Positions 1-8,770 of a stretch of 64,000 bases of DNA are shown here, piece by piece. The notes under the pieces were generated by a model. That model ran no database searches. It was given only the letters and a program-made list of their open reading frames with translations, and had not been told where the DNA came from. How positions within the stretch are numbered: the stretch's first letter is position 1; every line of letters begins with the position of its first letter. A program made the translations under genes and the position numbers. Source of the DNA: DASWJZ01 sp963761005 (GTDB lineage: Bacteria; Pseudomonadota; Alphaproteobacteria; Rhizobiales; Afifellaceae); contig CAVXFK010000016.1 in NCBI GenBank assembly GCA_963761005.1, positions 137,718-201,717 of the forward strand, read 5' to 3'.

Positions 1-188
1 ATTGGGGTGAGCGCACGATCTCGCTCCGCGCGACCGACGAGACCGTGCTTCAACCGAACATGACGCTCCATTTCATGCCCGGAATCTGGCTCGACGACTG
101 GGGGATCGCGATCTCCGAGGCGATCCGCATCACGGAGACCGGCGTCGAGCCCTTCTGCGACTTTCCGCGCCGGCTCTTCGTGAAATGA
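1..188 (+). CDS. C-terminal end of a peptidase M24 family protein, DoeA-like (partial)
   Basis: The window starts inside this gene. The frame read from base 3 runs open to a TGA at 186-188 and encodes about 61 residues. It includes the stretch MTLHFMPGIWLDDWGIAISE and ends PRRLFVK. This resembles the C-terminus of the M24 'pita-bread' metallohydrolases, closest in my memory to ectoine hydrolase DoeA, where a conserved 'ITETGVE' precedes the end. ITETGVE is present here. The fold binds two metal ions, but the ligand residues lie upstream and cannot be checked. The stop codon overlaps the ATG of the next gene (ATGA), so the two are probably co-transcribed. A creatinase or Xaa-Pro dipeptidase is the alternative. 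Confidence 0.7.
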   Translation, partial: WGERTISLRATDETVLQPNMTLHFMPGIWLDDWGIAISEAIRITETGVEPFCDFPRRLFVK

Positions 189-1216
189 CCGGCAAGAACT
201 TCGCCAGCGACAACATCACCGGAGCGGCGCCGGAGATCATGGCGCGGCTCGTCGCCGAAAACGGCGGGGACTGTCTCCCATACGGCGACGATCGTCACAC
301 GAAGGTCGTCGGGGCGGCGTTCAACAAAGTCTTCGAAGCCGACGTTGCCGTCATGCTGGTCAGCACCGGAACCGCGGCGAACGCACTGGCGCTTGCCTGC
401 GCCTGTCCTCCGTACGGAGCGATCTTCTGCCATCGCGAGGCGCACATCGAGCGCGAGGAGGGCGGCGCGGTGGAGCATCTCGCGGGCGGCGCGCGGCTTG
501 TTCCGTTGGATGGCGCCAATGCGAAGCTCGATTCAGAGAGCCTCGATGCCGCGATCAGTGCCTATTCGCCCGCCGCGCACTTCTTTCGCGCGGCGGCGGT
601 CAGCCTGACGCAGGCGACGGAGTTCGGCACGGTCTATTCGCTTCCCGAGATCCGCGCGATTGCCGATGTCGCGCACCGTCACGGTCTTAAGCTGCACGTG
701 GACGGTGCGCGCTTCGCCAACGCCGTCGCGTCGCAGGATTGCAGCGCCGCGGAGATGTCGTGGAAAGCCGGCGTCGACGTTCTCTCGTTCGGCGCGACCA
801 AGAACGGCGCGATGGCCGCCGAGGCGGTCGTCTTCTTCGATCAAAGTCTGCTCGCTGGAGCAGCGGAGCGACGCAAGCGCGCCGGCATGCTCTGGTCGAA
901 GCACCGCTTTCTCGCCGTGCAATGGGATGCCTATCTGGCCGATGACCTCTGGCTGCGGCTCGCGCGCACCGCAAATGCGCGAGCCCGCGCGCTCGGCGGC
1001 GGACTGGCAGCGCTCCCTCCCGCCGAACTGACGCATCCCGTCGAGGCGAACGAGGTCTTCGTCCGGATGCCCGAACGCGCGCTGGAACTTCTCGAGGCGG
1101 AGGGCTTCCAGTTTTACCGTTACGGCGGCGGAATCATCCGGCTCGTAACCTCCTTTGCGACGAGCGAGGCGGATGTTGCCGAATTCCTGGCCGCGGCGAA
1201 GCGGCATCTGGACTGA
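185..1216 (+). CDS. Threonine aldolase / beta-eliminating lyase family PLP enzyme
   Basis: This 343-residue protein belongs to fold-type I PLP enzymes of the L-threonine aldolase family, which cleave beta-hydroxy amino acids to glycine plus an aldehyde. The PLP-phosphate region is at about residues 58-66 (LVSTGTAAN). The aspartate that pairs with the pyridine nitrogen is in HVDGAR (Asp173). The Schiff-base lysine is in SFGATKNGAM (Lys206). Length is normal for the family (about 340). Its ATG overlaps the stop of the DoeA-like gene, which suggests a shared amino-acid catabolic operon. The exact substrate cannot be read from the sequence. The next gene downstream is convergent, so this gene ends the plus-strand unit. 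Confidence 0.88.
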   Translation: MTGKNFASDNITGAAPEIMARLVAENGGDCLPYGDDRHTKVVGAAFNKVFEADVAVMLVSTGTAANALALACACPPYGAIFCHREAHIEREEGGAVEHLAGGARLVPLDGANAKLDSESLDAAISAYSPAAHFFRAAAVSLTQATEFGTVYSLPEIRAIADVAHRHGLKLHVDGARFANAVASQDCSAAEMSWKAGVDVLSFGATKNGAMAAEAVVFFDQSLLAGAAERRKRAGMLWSKHRFLAVQWDAYLADDLWLRLARTANARARALGGGLAALPPAELTHPVEANEVFVRMPERALELLEAEGFQFYRYGGGIIRLVTSFATSEADVAEFLAAAKRHLD

Positions 1217-1240
1217 ACTGCCGCCAAGAGCGGCACGGCC

Positions 1241-1291
1241 CAGCTTCCTTGCGTCACGGGAGTAGCCAGCTTCCCCGCGTCACAAGAGTGA
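1241..1291. repeat. Imperfect tandem duplication of about 25 bp
   Basis: Two adjacent copies share the pattern CCAGCTTCC-N2-GCGTCAC-N2-GAGT; the first begins near 1241 and the second near 1266. The second copy overlaps the end of hyfB and the first lies just downstream of it. It looks like a local slippage duplication in the space between two convergent genes. Confidence 0.55.
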
Positions 1292-3275
1292 AATGAACAG
1301 GATCACGATAAGAAGGACTCCGACCAGGGCGAGGTAGACGTTCAAGTGGCCGGACTGGATCACGCGCATGCGCCTTGCGACCGAACTCGCGAGGCGCTCC
1401 AGCGGAACAAAAAGATAAGGGCCGAAGATCGGTGCCACGTCGTGCGTGAAAACGAGCCGCCGGATGAAATACGGGTGGCCATTTCCCTCTTCGGCTTGCT
1501 GCCGTTCCGTCGTCACCGTCGGCCGGTAGACGAAGCTGTAGAAAGTCCGCAGCGCATTCGAGAAAGTGAGCCCCGTCGTCGTGGCGCGCTCGGGATTGAG
1601 GCTTCGCCCACCGTACCAGACAGGCACGCGCGAAGCCTTCTTGCGCATCGTCAGAACGAGAAGCGTGATCGGCAAGAGCGCAAGAAGCGGCATAGCGATG
1701 ACGAGCTTGCTTGGCGAGATGAAGGCGAACTTCGCCGTTAGCGGCACCAGTAGCCAGCCGTCGCGCATCTGACCGGCGGCATCGGCGCCGAACGTGGCAA
1801 GGTCGACGGTGGACAAGGCGCCGAGCCAGACCGGCATGCCGACGGCCAAGGCAAGGACGAGAATCCCCAGGGCTCCGACCGCCAGCGCGGTTCCTTCCGG
1901 TACCGGCTTCGCGGCTTCGTCGCGTCTTCCGAGAAGGCCCAATCCGAACACCTTGATATAGGTCGCGAGCGCGATTGCGGCGGTCAGCGCCAAACCGGCG
2001 CCGGCGAGCGCGGCCGCGAGGCGGCTCGCGAGGTTGCCGAGATGGAAGCCCTGGAAGAAGGTCTGAAACAGATACCATTCGCTGACGAAGCCGGCCTGCG
2101 GCGGCATCGCCGCAAGGCTCATGGCAGCGAAAAGTGCGCCGAGGCCGAACACCCAGGAACTCGCTCGAAGCACGCCTTGCTGCGCAAGCACATAGCTCGC
2201 CGTAGCCCTGAAGAACTCCGTCGGCCGACAGGAACATCGCGCCCTTGGCGAGCGCATGGCCGGCGAGATGCAGGAGCGCCACGGTCCAGGCGAGAGCGGC
2301 AAGGCTGCTCAGTCCATCCTGGCGGAACATGATCGCCGCGCCGAGGAGAGCGACTGCGATCGATCCGTTCTCGGCGGAGGACAGGCTCAAGAGCTCGCGC
2401 CATCCTTCCTGCTGGAAAGCGTAGAGCGCGGTCAGTATGGCGCTCACTACGGCGATGGCGACGATCACGATTCCGGCGACGGAAAATGGCAGAGCCAGAT
2501 CTGCCGGCAGCCAGTCGATCAATCCGCGCGCAAACGCAAAGAAGGCGGCATTGAGAACGACGCCGGAAAGAATTGCCCCAGTGGCACCGCTTCCCGCGCC
2601 GTAGGCGCCTGGAAACCATTCGTAGAACGGTAGCAGGCCGAGCTTCGCGCCGAAACCGATCAGAAGGAGAAAAGCGACGAAGAGTTGTTCGCCGAGCGGC
2701 ATCGACGCCGCGCCTGTCGCGAAGGCGGAAAACGAAAGGCTCCCCGCGTGGCCGGCCAGGATGACGAAGGCGAGGATCAGCGCGACGGAACCAACTTCGA
2801 GTAGGGCGAGCATCAGGAGCACAGGTCGGCCGGAATCCGGCGCGAGATCCTCGCCGAGGATCATCAATGCTCCGCCGAGGCTCATGATCTCCCACGCAAT
2901 GAGAAACGTCACGGCATCCTGCATCCCGAAGACACCGAGCGCCCCAACGAGAGACGCGGCGACGCCGAACACCCATGCCTGCTTGCGCGGCGACGGTGTG
3001 CCGAGCCATGTCGCAAACGCTGCTCCCGGCAGCCCGAAGCCGAGCAGCCACAGCGCTTCCGGCGAAAGAGCAAAGCCTGCAGTGTCGGGCCCGATCCCGA
3101 GGAAGGTCTGAACCGGCGCCAGCCCCGCCGGCAGCGTGGATATGGCAAGCGCGACAAGCAGCAGAGCACCAAGGACGACAAGACCGCGGGCGAGCGCGAT
3201 CCCGCGCCCGGTCAGAGCGACAACCGCGCTGAGCAACCACGCCCCGAGGCCAGCGACGAGGAGGCTATGCGCCAA
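1280..3275 (-). pseudogene. hyfB: HyfB-like proton-pumping subunit (NuoL/Mrp family), interrupted by a frameshift
   Basis: This is a large polytopic membrane protein of the NuoL/MrpA family, hydrogenase-4 subunit B type, which would form an ion-translocating arm of the complex. Reading starts at the ATG at 3275, 11 bp inside the end of the upstream gene. It keeps a good transmembrane sequence down to ...LSADGV, then leaves frame near 2213. The continuation lies in another frame (FRATASYVLAQQG... MPPQAGFVSEWYLFQTF) and ends at a TGA at 1280-1282. Joined, the product would be about 660 residues, normal for HyfB. Removing one base near 2213 restores the frame. I saw no obvious slippery heptamer there, so a sequencing error or a recent mutation is more likely than programmed frameshifting. 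Confidence 0.8.
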
Positions 3276-4074
3276 GGTGGCCTCCTTTCACGCGCTGCGG
3301 CATGCGGTCGAGGAACATCAGCAGAGCCTCGATCATGGCGGCAGGGTTGGGCGGGCAACCTGGCAGATAGATGTCGACCGGCAGGACACCCTCCAGGCCG
3401 TTGCCGCACGCATATCCGCCGCCGGTCATACCGCCGGAGACAGCGCAGGTTCCCATCGCCATCACCCATTTCGGGTCAGGCATCGCCTCGTAGGTGCGGC
3501 GGAGCGGTTCGTGCATGGCATAGGTCACCGGACCGGTGACGAGCAGCAGATCGGCAAAGCGGGGCGAGGCGGTGAAGAAGATTCCGAAGCGGTGGAGGTT
3601 GTAGAAGGGATTGTTGAGCGCCTGCAGCTCCGACTCGCAGCCGTTGCAGGAGCCGGAATCGACGTGACGGATATGAAGGCTGCGGCGGAAGCCTTGCGTG
3701 GAAGCACGGCGCCTCTCGGCTGAGGTAACATGTGAACTTGCCGCCGACAGGTTGAGATCGGAGCGCTCCCGCACGCCGAACGCCCAATCGAGCGACGATT
3801 TCGCAGCGTCCGCCGGGCAAGCTTCAACGCAGAGCTGGCAGGCCACGCACCGCCCGTAGTCAACCGCGAGGCGATCAGCGCCGCCCTCGTCGGCGGCGAC
3901 CTGGATGGCACCGGTCGGGCAGGCATCTGCGCACTCCGTGCAACCTTCGCCACAGCGATCCGTCTCAAAACGCGGCATGCCGAGCACGCCCGCCTGGCCA
4001 TCGCCGGAACCGGTGCGCGGCCAGCGCGTCGTCGCCCGCCCTTGCATCAATCCGAGAAGCGTCCAGACCGGCAT
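3265..4074 (-). CDS. hyfI: Fused 2[4Fe-4S] ferredoxin plus HyfI/NuoB-like small subunit
   Basis: This 269-residue protein combines two modules. The N-terminal part has two [4Fe-4S] motifs (Cys41, 45, 48, 52 and Cys76, 79, 82, 86), as in HyfA/HyfH or NuoI. The C-terminal part is the NuoB/hydrogenase small subunit with the four N2-cluster cysteines (Cys143 and Cys146 in SCNGCESE, Cys210 in GTCAVSGG, Cys240 in LPGCPP). It would carry electrons through the peripheral arm. In E. coli these are separate genes, so this is a fusion. The start is the ATG at 4074, preceded by AGGAGT. A longer open frame to 4314 runs through the end of the upstream gene and is not believed. The end overlaps hyfB. Confidence 0.9.
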   Translation of the reverse strand: MPVWTLLGLMQGRATTRWPRTGSGDGQAGVLGMPRFETDRCGEGCTECADACPTGAIQVAADEGGADRLAVDYGRCVACQLCVEACPADAAKSSLDWAFGVRERSDLNLSAASSHVTSAERRRASTQGFRRSLHIRHVDSGSCNGCESELQALNNPFYNLHRFGIFFTASPRFADLLLVTGPVTYAMHEPLRRTYEAMPDPKWVMAMGTCAVSGGMTGGGYACGNGLEGVLPVDIYLPGCPPNPAAMIEALLMFLDRMPQRVKGGHLGA

Positions 4075-4082
4075 CGCGACTC

Positions 4083-5567
4083 CTATCGATCGCAGCCGGC
4101 CACGGTCAGCCCGAAGCTCGCTTCGTTGATGGCGTAGTCCATCATGTTGCTGTCGTGGACCGTGAACGGGAAGACACGCCAGTTGGAGAACGAAGGTGAT
4201 TTGATCTTCACCCGTACGATCTCGCCTCGCCGGCCGAAATGGACCGCGTAGAACAGGCCGCCGCGCGGTGACTCCGCCCAGCCCAGACCCTCTGAGAGGG
4301 GCGGGGGCCGGCACTCCGCGCGGACCGGGCCGGGCGGGAGGAGAAGAAGAATGCGCTGAATGAGCGCGATGCTGGCGCCGATCTCAGAGACACGGACTTC
4401 CGCCCGCGCATGCGCGTCTCCGGCTGTCTTGACTGGAATCTCAAGGGGAAGGTCGCGATACCCCGCGTAAGGGTAGTCGCGGCGGAGGTCGCGATCGAGC
4501 CCCGACGCCCGCTCAATCGGACCGGTCGCGCCCTGATCGAACGCGGTCCGGCGATCGAGATGTCCCGTCGTTACCAACCGATCGAGATAGCTTGCGCTGT
4601 TCTCCAGTCGGTCGGCATAGGCAACGAGATCAGCGCGCAGTGTTTCCAGCGCTTCGCTCAGCCAATCCGTTGCCTTGAGATCGCGTCGCAGCCCGCCCGG
4701 GACCAAGAGGCTGCGCAGGAAGCGACTGCCCGTCAGCCGGCCATTGATCTGCTTCGCTCTCTCCTCGAGCAGCTTGCCTTCCGCCTGTCCGACCTTGAGC
4801 GTCGTCGTGTCGGCAAGGTGACCGAGATAGCGCAGGTGGTTGTAAAGGCGTTCCAGCTCCGCGAGGAGCGAGCGCAGCATCAAGGCGCGCGGCGGAACCT
4901 GGCAGCCGGCGGCCTGTTCGACGGCCTGACAAAAGGCTAGCGCATGGGCGAAGCTGCCGACGCCGGAAACGCGTTCGGCAAGCACAGATGCCTTGCCGAG
5001 CGGCAGGCCCTCGAATCGCTTTTCCATGCCGCGATGCTTGAAGAAGAGCTGCGGCTGGAAGTGCAGGATGTGCTCGCCGACATAGAAGAAGGTGAGCTCG
5101 ACGGATTCCACCACGTCAGCCCGCACCGGGCCGAACGGCAATTGCTGGACGTCCGGATTGTCGATTTCCGGAAATCTGCCCTCCGTCGACGCAAACGGCA
5201 TCGGCGTGTCGGCAGGGTAGCGTGGATCGAGCGGCGGCAAGGCCGGTGCGGCGCCTTCGTGCAGGACGAGCCGGTGCGGCTCGGGATGGCCGGCGAACGT
5301 GACGCCGAAGAGGTCGGTGATCTCGCGCTCGTACCAGCCGATCAGAGGGCTGATGCCGGCAACGCTCTGCATCGGTCCATCTGGCTTGGTCTGCCAGACG
5401 ATCAGGCCGCGGCGCTCGGGCTTGTCGCCGATGTAGCGAAGCTCGAGGTCGCCGCCTGGTGGATACCAGGCGTAGGCCATCTGCATTCTGCCGCCTGCCT
5501 CAATAAGAGCGGCGACTGCGGCGGGGAGCGCCTCTGCCTCGATCGGAACGTGTTCGACCACTTTCAT
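4083..5567 (-). CDS. hyfG: HyfG/HycE-like large subunit (NuoC-NuoD fusion type) without nickel ligands
   Basis: The 494-residue protein has an N-terminal NuoC-like 30-kDa domain (residues about 1-135, with ITDLFGVTF) and a NuoD/[NiFe]-hydrogenase large-subunit domain (about 150-494). In true hydrogenases the first Ni motif is ERICGIC. Here residues 199-204 read RVSGVG, so Ser201 and Gly204 replace the cysteines. The C-terminal Ni motif DPCxxCxxR is also lost: the end is LTVAGCDR, with Thr488 and Gly491 at the cysteine positions. The protein therefore cannot bind NiFe in the usual way. It resembles the Ehr group or complex I subunit D more than a hydrogenase. The start is the ATG at 5567, overlapping the hyfF stop (ATGA). 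Confidence 0.9.
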   Translation of the reverse strand: MKVVEHVPIEAEALPAAVAALIEAGGRMQMAYAWYPPGGDLELRYIGDKPERRGLIVWQTKPDGPMQSVAGISPLIGWYEREITDLFGVTFAGHPEPHRLVLHEGAAPALPPLDPRYPADTPMPFASTEGRFPEIDNPDVQQLPFGPVRADVVESVELTFFYVGEHILHFQPQLFFKHRGMEKRFEGLPLGKASVLAERVSGVGSFAHALAFCQAVEQAAGCQVPPRALMLRSLLAELERLYNHLRYLGHLADTTTLKVGQAEGKLLEERAKQINGRLTGSRFLRSLLVPGGLRRDLKATDWLSEALETLRADLVAYADRLENSASYLDRLVTTGHLDRRTAFDQGATGPIERASGLDRDLRRDYPYAGYRDLPLEIPVKTAGDAHARAEVRVSEIGASIALIQRILLLLPPGPVRAECRPPPLSEGLGWAESPRGGLFYAVHFGRRGEIVRVKIKSPSFSNWRVFPFTVHDSNMMDYAINEASFGLTVAGCDR

Positions 5568-7036
5568 GGCGCCACCGGTGCGACAGCGTGGGCGGCGGAG
5601 GCGAGATAAGCCCAGATGCCGGCCGGCCACCAGATCCCGAGCAGGAAGAGCGGCACAAGCGCCAGCCACATCGGCGCCGCGCACCACGCACTGATCGTCT
5701 GAGGTTCGGCAGTTTCGCTTCCGCCCCGCTCGTAGAACATGGAGCGGAAGTGGCCCATGAAGCCGACGAAGATCACGATCAGGAGCGCCGCCATCAGATA
5801 GACCGCCCATGCGAACGACGCGGTCATGCCGGCACGCATGATCGTGAACTCGCTCAGGAACAACCCAAACGGCGGCGCGCCCGTGATCGCGATCGCTCCG
5901 GCAAGCCACAAAGAGCCTGTCGCGGGAAAACGGCGACCGACGCCGAGGATTCCAGCGATCTCCTTGGTGCCGTAGGCACGCATCGCGTTGCCTGCCCCGA
6001 AGAACATCAGCGACTTGTTCAGCGAGTGATTGAGCATGTGATAGAGCGCGCCGGCGATGCCGAGCGATCCGCCAAAGCCGAAGCCGAGCGCGATCACGCC
6101 CATGTGCTCGACGCTCGAATAGGCCATGAGGCGCTTGATGCCGCGCTGACGGACGATGAAGAACGCGCCCACGAAGAGCGAGAGCGCGCCAAAGGCGACG
6201 AGTGCCATCTGCGGCAAGAGCCCGAGGCCCGCTGCTCCGGTGATCCGAAGGAAACGCGCGATGCCGATCATCGCCGTGTTGAGGAGCGCTCCCGACAGCA
6301 TGGCCGAGACAGGGGCCGGAGCTTCGCTGTGTGCGTCGGGCAGCCAGGTGTGCATCGGCGCAAGCCCCACCTTCGTCCCGTAGCCGACGAGGACGAGCAA
6401 AAAAGCAAGCGTCAGAAGCACTGGATTCATCTTCGGGGCGGCGCCGGCGAGCGTGCCCCAGGTCATCATATACGTCGGCCCGAACACGAACGTGCCCGCC
6501 CAATAGAAGAGAACCGTGCCGAGCAAAGCGAGGCTGATCCCGGCCGAGACGACCATGATGTATTTCCAGGCCGCTTCCATGCTCTCCGCCACCCGCTCGA
6601 AAGCGACAAGGAAGGTGGAGACCAGCGTCGTCAGCTCGATGGCGATCCAATAGATGCCAATATTGTTCATCAAGGGAGCGACGAGCGTGGTGAAGCCGAA
6701 CGCCGCAAAGAGCGCGTAGAATCCCGGCAGCCGCGGATCCTCGTCGAGGAGACGCATGTAGCCGACCGCGTAGATCGAGGCGAGGAAGTAGACGATCGCC
6801 GTGCAGAGCACGACCCAGGCGCCAAGACGATCGATCATGACGTAGTCGCTCCAGAACTGCGCCGACCCGTTCCCGGCCTGTGCGATGAGGAAGGGAAGGG
6901 GCAGAGTGCAACCGAACGACACGGCGCTGGCGATGACGTTGAGCGCTTCGGAGACGCGCGGGTTGCGTGTGACGAGGCATCCGATCGCCGCCACGATCGG
7001 TGCAAGCAGGAGGCCTAACAGCAGGGCGCCGACCAT
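5564..7036 (-). CDS. hyfF: HyfF-like proton-translocating membrane subunit
   Basis: A 490-residue hydrophobic protein of the NuoL/M/N antiporter-like family, hydrogenase-4 subunit F type. It has around 14 predicted membrane segments and the family's charged residues inside helices, for example GYGTKVGLAPMHTWLPDAHS near residue 210 and LNHSLNKSLMFFGAGN near 330. It would form part of the ion-pumping module. The start is the ATG at 7036, sharing one base with the hyfE stop (TGATG); a GTG directly upstream at 7039 is also possible. It is followed without a gap by hyfG (ATGA overlap), so it is clearly part of one translation-coupled operon. Confidence 0.9.
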   Translation of the reverse strand: MVGALLLGLLLAPIVAAIGCLVTRNPRVSEALNVIASAVSFGCTLPLPFLIAQAGNGSAQFWSDYVMIDRLGAWVVLCTAIVYFLASIYAVGYMRLLDEDPRLPGFYALFAAFGFTTLVAPLMNNIGIYWIAIELTTLVSTFLVAFERVAESMEAAWKYIMVVSAGISLALLGTVLFYWAGTFVFGPTYMMTWGTLAGAAPKMNPVLLTLAFLLVLVGYGTKVGLAPMHTWLPDAHSEAPAPVSAMLSGALLNTAMIGIARFLRITGAAGLGLLPQMALVAFGALSLFVGAFFIVRQRGIKRLMAYSSVEHMGVIALGFGFGGSLGIAGALYHMLNHSLNKSLMFFGAGNAMRAYGTKEIAGILGVGRRFPATGSLWLAGAIAITGAPPFGLFLSEFTIMRAGMTASFAWAVYLMAALLIVIFVGFMGHFRSMFYERGGSETAEPQTISAWCAAPMWLALVPLFLLGIWWPAGIWAYLASAAHAVAPVAP

Positions 7037-7716
7037 CACCCCACCAACCGCTTCAGCTCAAGCGTGCTGGTCGAGCCGACATGCGTGATTAGGTAGCCGA
7101 CGAGCACGCCGAAGCAGGCCACGATGATGAGGAGGTCGAACAGGATCACGGTCTCGATCAGAAGCGGCATTCCCGGCACGAGGATTTGTGAGCCGAGGAA
7201 GATGCCGTTCTCAAGGACCAGAAGCCCAAGAATCTGGCTGATTGCCTCGTGGCGGACCGCCAGCATCAGAAAGCCGATGAGCTTCATCGACAGCATGACG
7301 GTCAACGCAAGCACGATGACGGTAAGCTCAAGACCGAGTTCGGAGGAAATCCGGTATGAGACCGCGAGCGCAAACATGACGAGGAGTGCGCCGATGACGA
7401 GGCTCGTGCTCGGCTGCAGAATCACGTGGATTTCGCGGTCGACACCGAGCCGACGGATGATGCGCCAGATCAGGTAGGGGAGCAGCAGACCCCGAAACAG
7501 GGCGGTCAGGATCGCGATGATAAAGAGCTCGGGATATCCGCCATAGAACCCGACCAGCGCCGACAACCCCGCAATGACCCACGACTCCGCCGCGAAGGCG
7601 TAGAGGTAGTTCTTCAGCCAGCGCGAGCCGAGCATCACGAAGGCCAGGAGCAGGCTGACAATGGTCATCAGGCTGAAGAGCGACGAGGCCAGGGGATCGA
7701 GGTTCTGTGTCAGCAT
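7036..7716 (-). CDS. hyfE: HyfE-like membrane subunit
   Basis: This 226-residue integral membrane protein belongs to the hydrogenase-4 component E family, which relates to NuoK/MrpC. It has about six to seven hydrophobic segments (for example VSLLLAFVMLGSRWL near the start and LLIETVILFDLLIIVACFGV near the end). A glutamate in the last of these fits the NuoK-like proton path. It lies between hyfC and hyfF, five bases after the first and overlapping the second. The length matches HyfE (about 216 in E. coli). Its role would be coupling between the quinone/iron-sulfur arm and the antiporter-like subunits. Confidence 0.88.
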   Translation of the reverse strand: MLTQNLDPLASSLFSLMTIVSLLLAFVMLGSRWLKNYLYAFAAESWVIAGLSALVGFYGGYPELFIIAILTALFRGLLLPYLIWRIIRRLGVDREIHVILQPSTSLVIGALLVMFALAVSYRISSELGLELTVIVLALTVMLSMKLIGFLMLAVRHEAISQILGLLVLENGIFLGSQILVPGMPLLIETVILFDLLIIVACFGVLVGYLITHVGSTSTLELKRLVG

Positions 7717-7720
7717 CGCG

Positions 7721-8665
7721 TCAGCTCAGTTGCGTGCCGACGATCGCCAGGGTCGCCAATAGGAACGAAGCGGCGAGCGGCTCCTGGTAGCGATAGAAGC
7801 GCAGGCGCGACTGCCCCGTCTCGACCACGACAACGGCACAGGCGACGAGCGCGAATTTGATCACGATCCCGGCAGCCGCTCCGAGCGCCCCGAGCGCCGT
7901 CCCGGCCTCGGACAGTCCCCAGGGGAGGATCAGCACGTTGCAGAAGATCGTATAGAGGATGAACTGCTTCATCATCGACGCCCAGCGCAGCAGCGCCAGC
8001 AGCGGACCGGAATATTCGAGGATGCGCGCCTCCTCGATCATGTAGACCTCGATATGGGTGCTCGAATGGATTGGCATCCGGTCGGTCTCGACGAGGAGCA
8101 GGATGAAGAACGCCGCCGCCAGGAAGATGTGCGCCGGGCTCCAGTAGACCGACCAGCTTGCAACAAGCAGGTGGTTGACCACGAAGGGCAGCATCGCCTT
8201 GGCGAGCAGCGTGATACCGACAAAGACGAGGATCAGCGTCGGCTCGGCGAGGATCGTGATCATCACCGAGCGGCTTGAGCCGATGCCGCCATACGCGCTC
8301 GACGTGTCGAGGCCGGCAAGCGTGATCATGAACGAGCCGAGAGTCAGGATGAATCCGCCGCCGAGGATGTCTCCCATGTCCGAAAGCGGAAGTGGAAAGT
8401 TGGTGAGCACGGGGATCAGGATCGGCACGACGAGCATGCAGGTGAAGGCGACGACCGGGGTGATCCAGAACAGCCACGAGGCCGTCTCCGGGACCACAAC
8501 TCCCTTGCGGAAGAGCTTCCAGAGATCGCGATACGGTTGGAAGATTCCCGGTCCCTGGCCACGCTGAACCCGCTCCTCGAACTGCAGGATGAAGCCCTGG
8601 ACGAGCGGCGAGAGGCCGAGGACCGTCAGCACCTGCGCAATCTGAAGGAGGATGTCGCGCGCCAC
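7721..8665 (-). CDS. hyfC: HyfC/HycD-like membrane subunit (NuoH family), first gene of the operon
   Basis: A 314-residue membrane protein of the NuoH/HycD family, which anchors the peripheral arm in the membrane. The family loop sequence HIEVYMIEEARILEYSGPLL is near residue 210, and VETDRMPIHSSTH precedes it. There are about eight hydrophobic segments. The start is a GTG at 8665 with an in-frame TAG two codons upstream and no strong Shine-Dalgarno, so translation may be weak or depend on leader RNA structure. It is the first gene downstream of the minus-strand fluoride riboswitch (8764-8812), separated by about 100 bases that include a terminator. Confidence 0.9.
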   Translation of the reverse strand: MARDILLQIAQVLTVLGLSPLVQGFILQFEERVQRGQGPGIFQPYRDLWKLFRKGVVVPETASWLFWITPVVAFTCMLVVPILIPVLTNFPLPLSDMGDILGGGFILTLGSFMITLAGLDTSSAYGGIGSSRSVMITILAEPTLILVFVGITLLAKAMLPFVVNHLLVASWSVYWSPAHIFLAAAFFILLLVETDRMPIHSSTHIEVYMIEEARILEYSGPLLALLRWASMMKQFILYTIFCNVLILPWGLSEAGTALGALGAAAGIVIKFALVACAVVVVETGQSRLRFYRYQEPLAASFLLATLAIVGTQLS

Positions 8666-8734
8666 GGTCTAAGCCCCGACGATCAAGAGCGTAGAGGGAG
8701 ACTTCCAGTGGCGGACGCGAGGGCGAGTGGGCAT

Positions 8735-8770
8735 AAAAAAGCTCCTTCCGCGTTGCTGCGCGAGAAGGAG
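8735..8770 (-). terminator. Intrinsic terminator of the minus-strand fluoride riboswitch
   Basis: On the minus strand a CTCCTTC...GAAGGAG stem closes around a GC-rich loop and is followed by C-TTTTTT. The 5' arm of this stem reuses the last aptamer bases (CTCC) needed for the aptamer helix. Aptamer and terminator are therefore mutually exclusive, the classic transcriptional ON switch. Confidence 0.85.

Noticed and set aside
2205..2220. Programmed frameshifting in hyfB
   Set aside because: No clear slippery heptamer with a downstream stimulatory structure was seen, and family members are encoded in one frame.
4083..5567. A functional [NiFe] hydrogenase large subunit
   Set aside because: All four Ni-binding cysteine positions carry other residues and no maturation genes are nearby.
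4083..6980. A 965-residue frame that would extend HyfG upstream
   Set aside because: The extension is an out-of-frame reading of hyfF; the true start at 5567 overlaps the hyfF stop and gives the normal domain.
5588..7018. A 476-residue plus-strand frame opposite hyfF
   Set aside because: It is highly charged, repetitive in Arg/Glu/Asp, and mirrors the codon pattern of the real membrane-protein gene.
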